A DNA stretch of 64,000 nucleotides from Lapidilactobacillus dextrinicus DSM 20335 (GTDB taxonomy: Bacteria > Bacillota > Bacilli > Lactobacillales > Lactobacillaceae): assembly GCF_001436095.1 (NCBI RefSeq), contig NZ_AYYK01000002.1, positions 35,506 to 99,505 on the forward strand. Reading direction: 5' to 3'. The notes below the pieces were generated by a model. That model saw only the letters and a program-made list of their open reading frames with translations. It had not been told where the DNA came from and did no database searches. Of the stretch, positions 63,923 to 64,000 are shown one piece after another (position 1 is the stretch's first letter; each line of letters opens with the position of its first letter). The translations under genes and the position numbers were made by a program.

Positions 63923-64000
63923 AAAGTAAAAGCGAGTCTTTAATTAAGGAACTGCAACTATTTTTTGAAACATATAAATAAAAGCAGCTTTCTACATTAG

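Noticed and set aside
1..64000. CRISPR arrays, insertion sequences, prophage or toxin-antitoxin loci
   Set aside because: No spaced direct repeats, transposase or integrase motifs or phage genes were seen; all gene order is typical core genome.

Overview
The window is chromosomal core DNA of an AT-rich Gram-positive bacterium of the order Lactobacillales, most likely family Lactobacillaceae. The evidence is the X-prolyl dipeptidyl peptidase PepX, the DUF3042, YqgQ, YneF and YnzC-type small proteins, GlnR-glnA, Gram-positive ribosomal leader types, fused CoaBC, FakA (YloV) and the typical order rplU-rpmA ... efp-nusB-folD-xseAB-ispA-tlyA-argR-recN, gmk-rpoZ-coaBC-priA-fmt-rsmB-stp-prkC-rsgA-thiN, plsX-acpP-rnc-smc-ftsY-ylxM-ffh-rpsP-khpA-rimM-trmD-rplS and rpmG-secE-nusG-rplKA-rplJL. 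I see no insertion sequence, prophage, CRISPR array or other mobile DNA, and base composition looks even throughout.

Layout. 1-9.9 kb: the 5' part of a leftward YfhO membrane gene, then rightward PBP2B, one L33 gene, folate cyclo-ligase, rhomboid protease, YqgQ, glucokinase and a degenerate rhodanese, then miaA and the glnR-glnA operon with a full GlnR box. 10-12.6 kb: leftward pepX and a rightward tRNA-Arg(UCU). 12.7-23.6 kb: a DUF554 protein, rplU-rpmA with an L21 leader, then the efp to recN run (translation factor, folate, exonuclease VII, isoprenoid, rRNA methylation, arginine repressor, repair). 23.8-24.1 kb: a small leftward gene with two LexA boxes. 24.3-35.9 kb: gmk to thiN, including PrkC and its phosphatase. 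36-52.9 kb: rpmB, fatty-acid kinase, recG, phospholipid initiation, RNase III, SMC, the SRP GTPases, and the S16 to L19 cluster. 53-59.1 kb: a secreted or anchored hydrolase, LemA/HtpX, lexA, small membrane proteins, PlsC, tRNA modification. 59.1-62.7 kb: second L33, SecE, NusG and the L11, L1, L10 and L7/L12 genes with their RNA leaders. 62.8-63.9 kb: an FUSC-type membrane protein.

How it fits together: most genes serve translation, protein targeting, envelope growth and genome upkeep. Control is visible at the RNA level (L21, L19 and L10 leaders, two L1-site-like hairpins, terminators placed in the nusG and rnc leaders) and at operators (GlnR box, LexA boxes at lexA and at the small SOS gene, and palindromes in three other promoters).

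The most interesting items are: a ~370-nt intergenic sequence between ffh and rpsP that folds into a closed multi-helix structure and matches no RNA family I can recognise; a small LexA-controlled gene of unknown function facing recN; absence of the prp protease gene between rplU and rpmA although L27 keeps its cleavable N-terminal extension; and a repeated terminator element with two compensatory base-pair changes.
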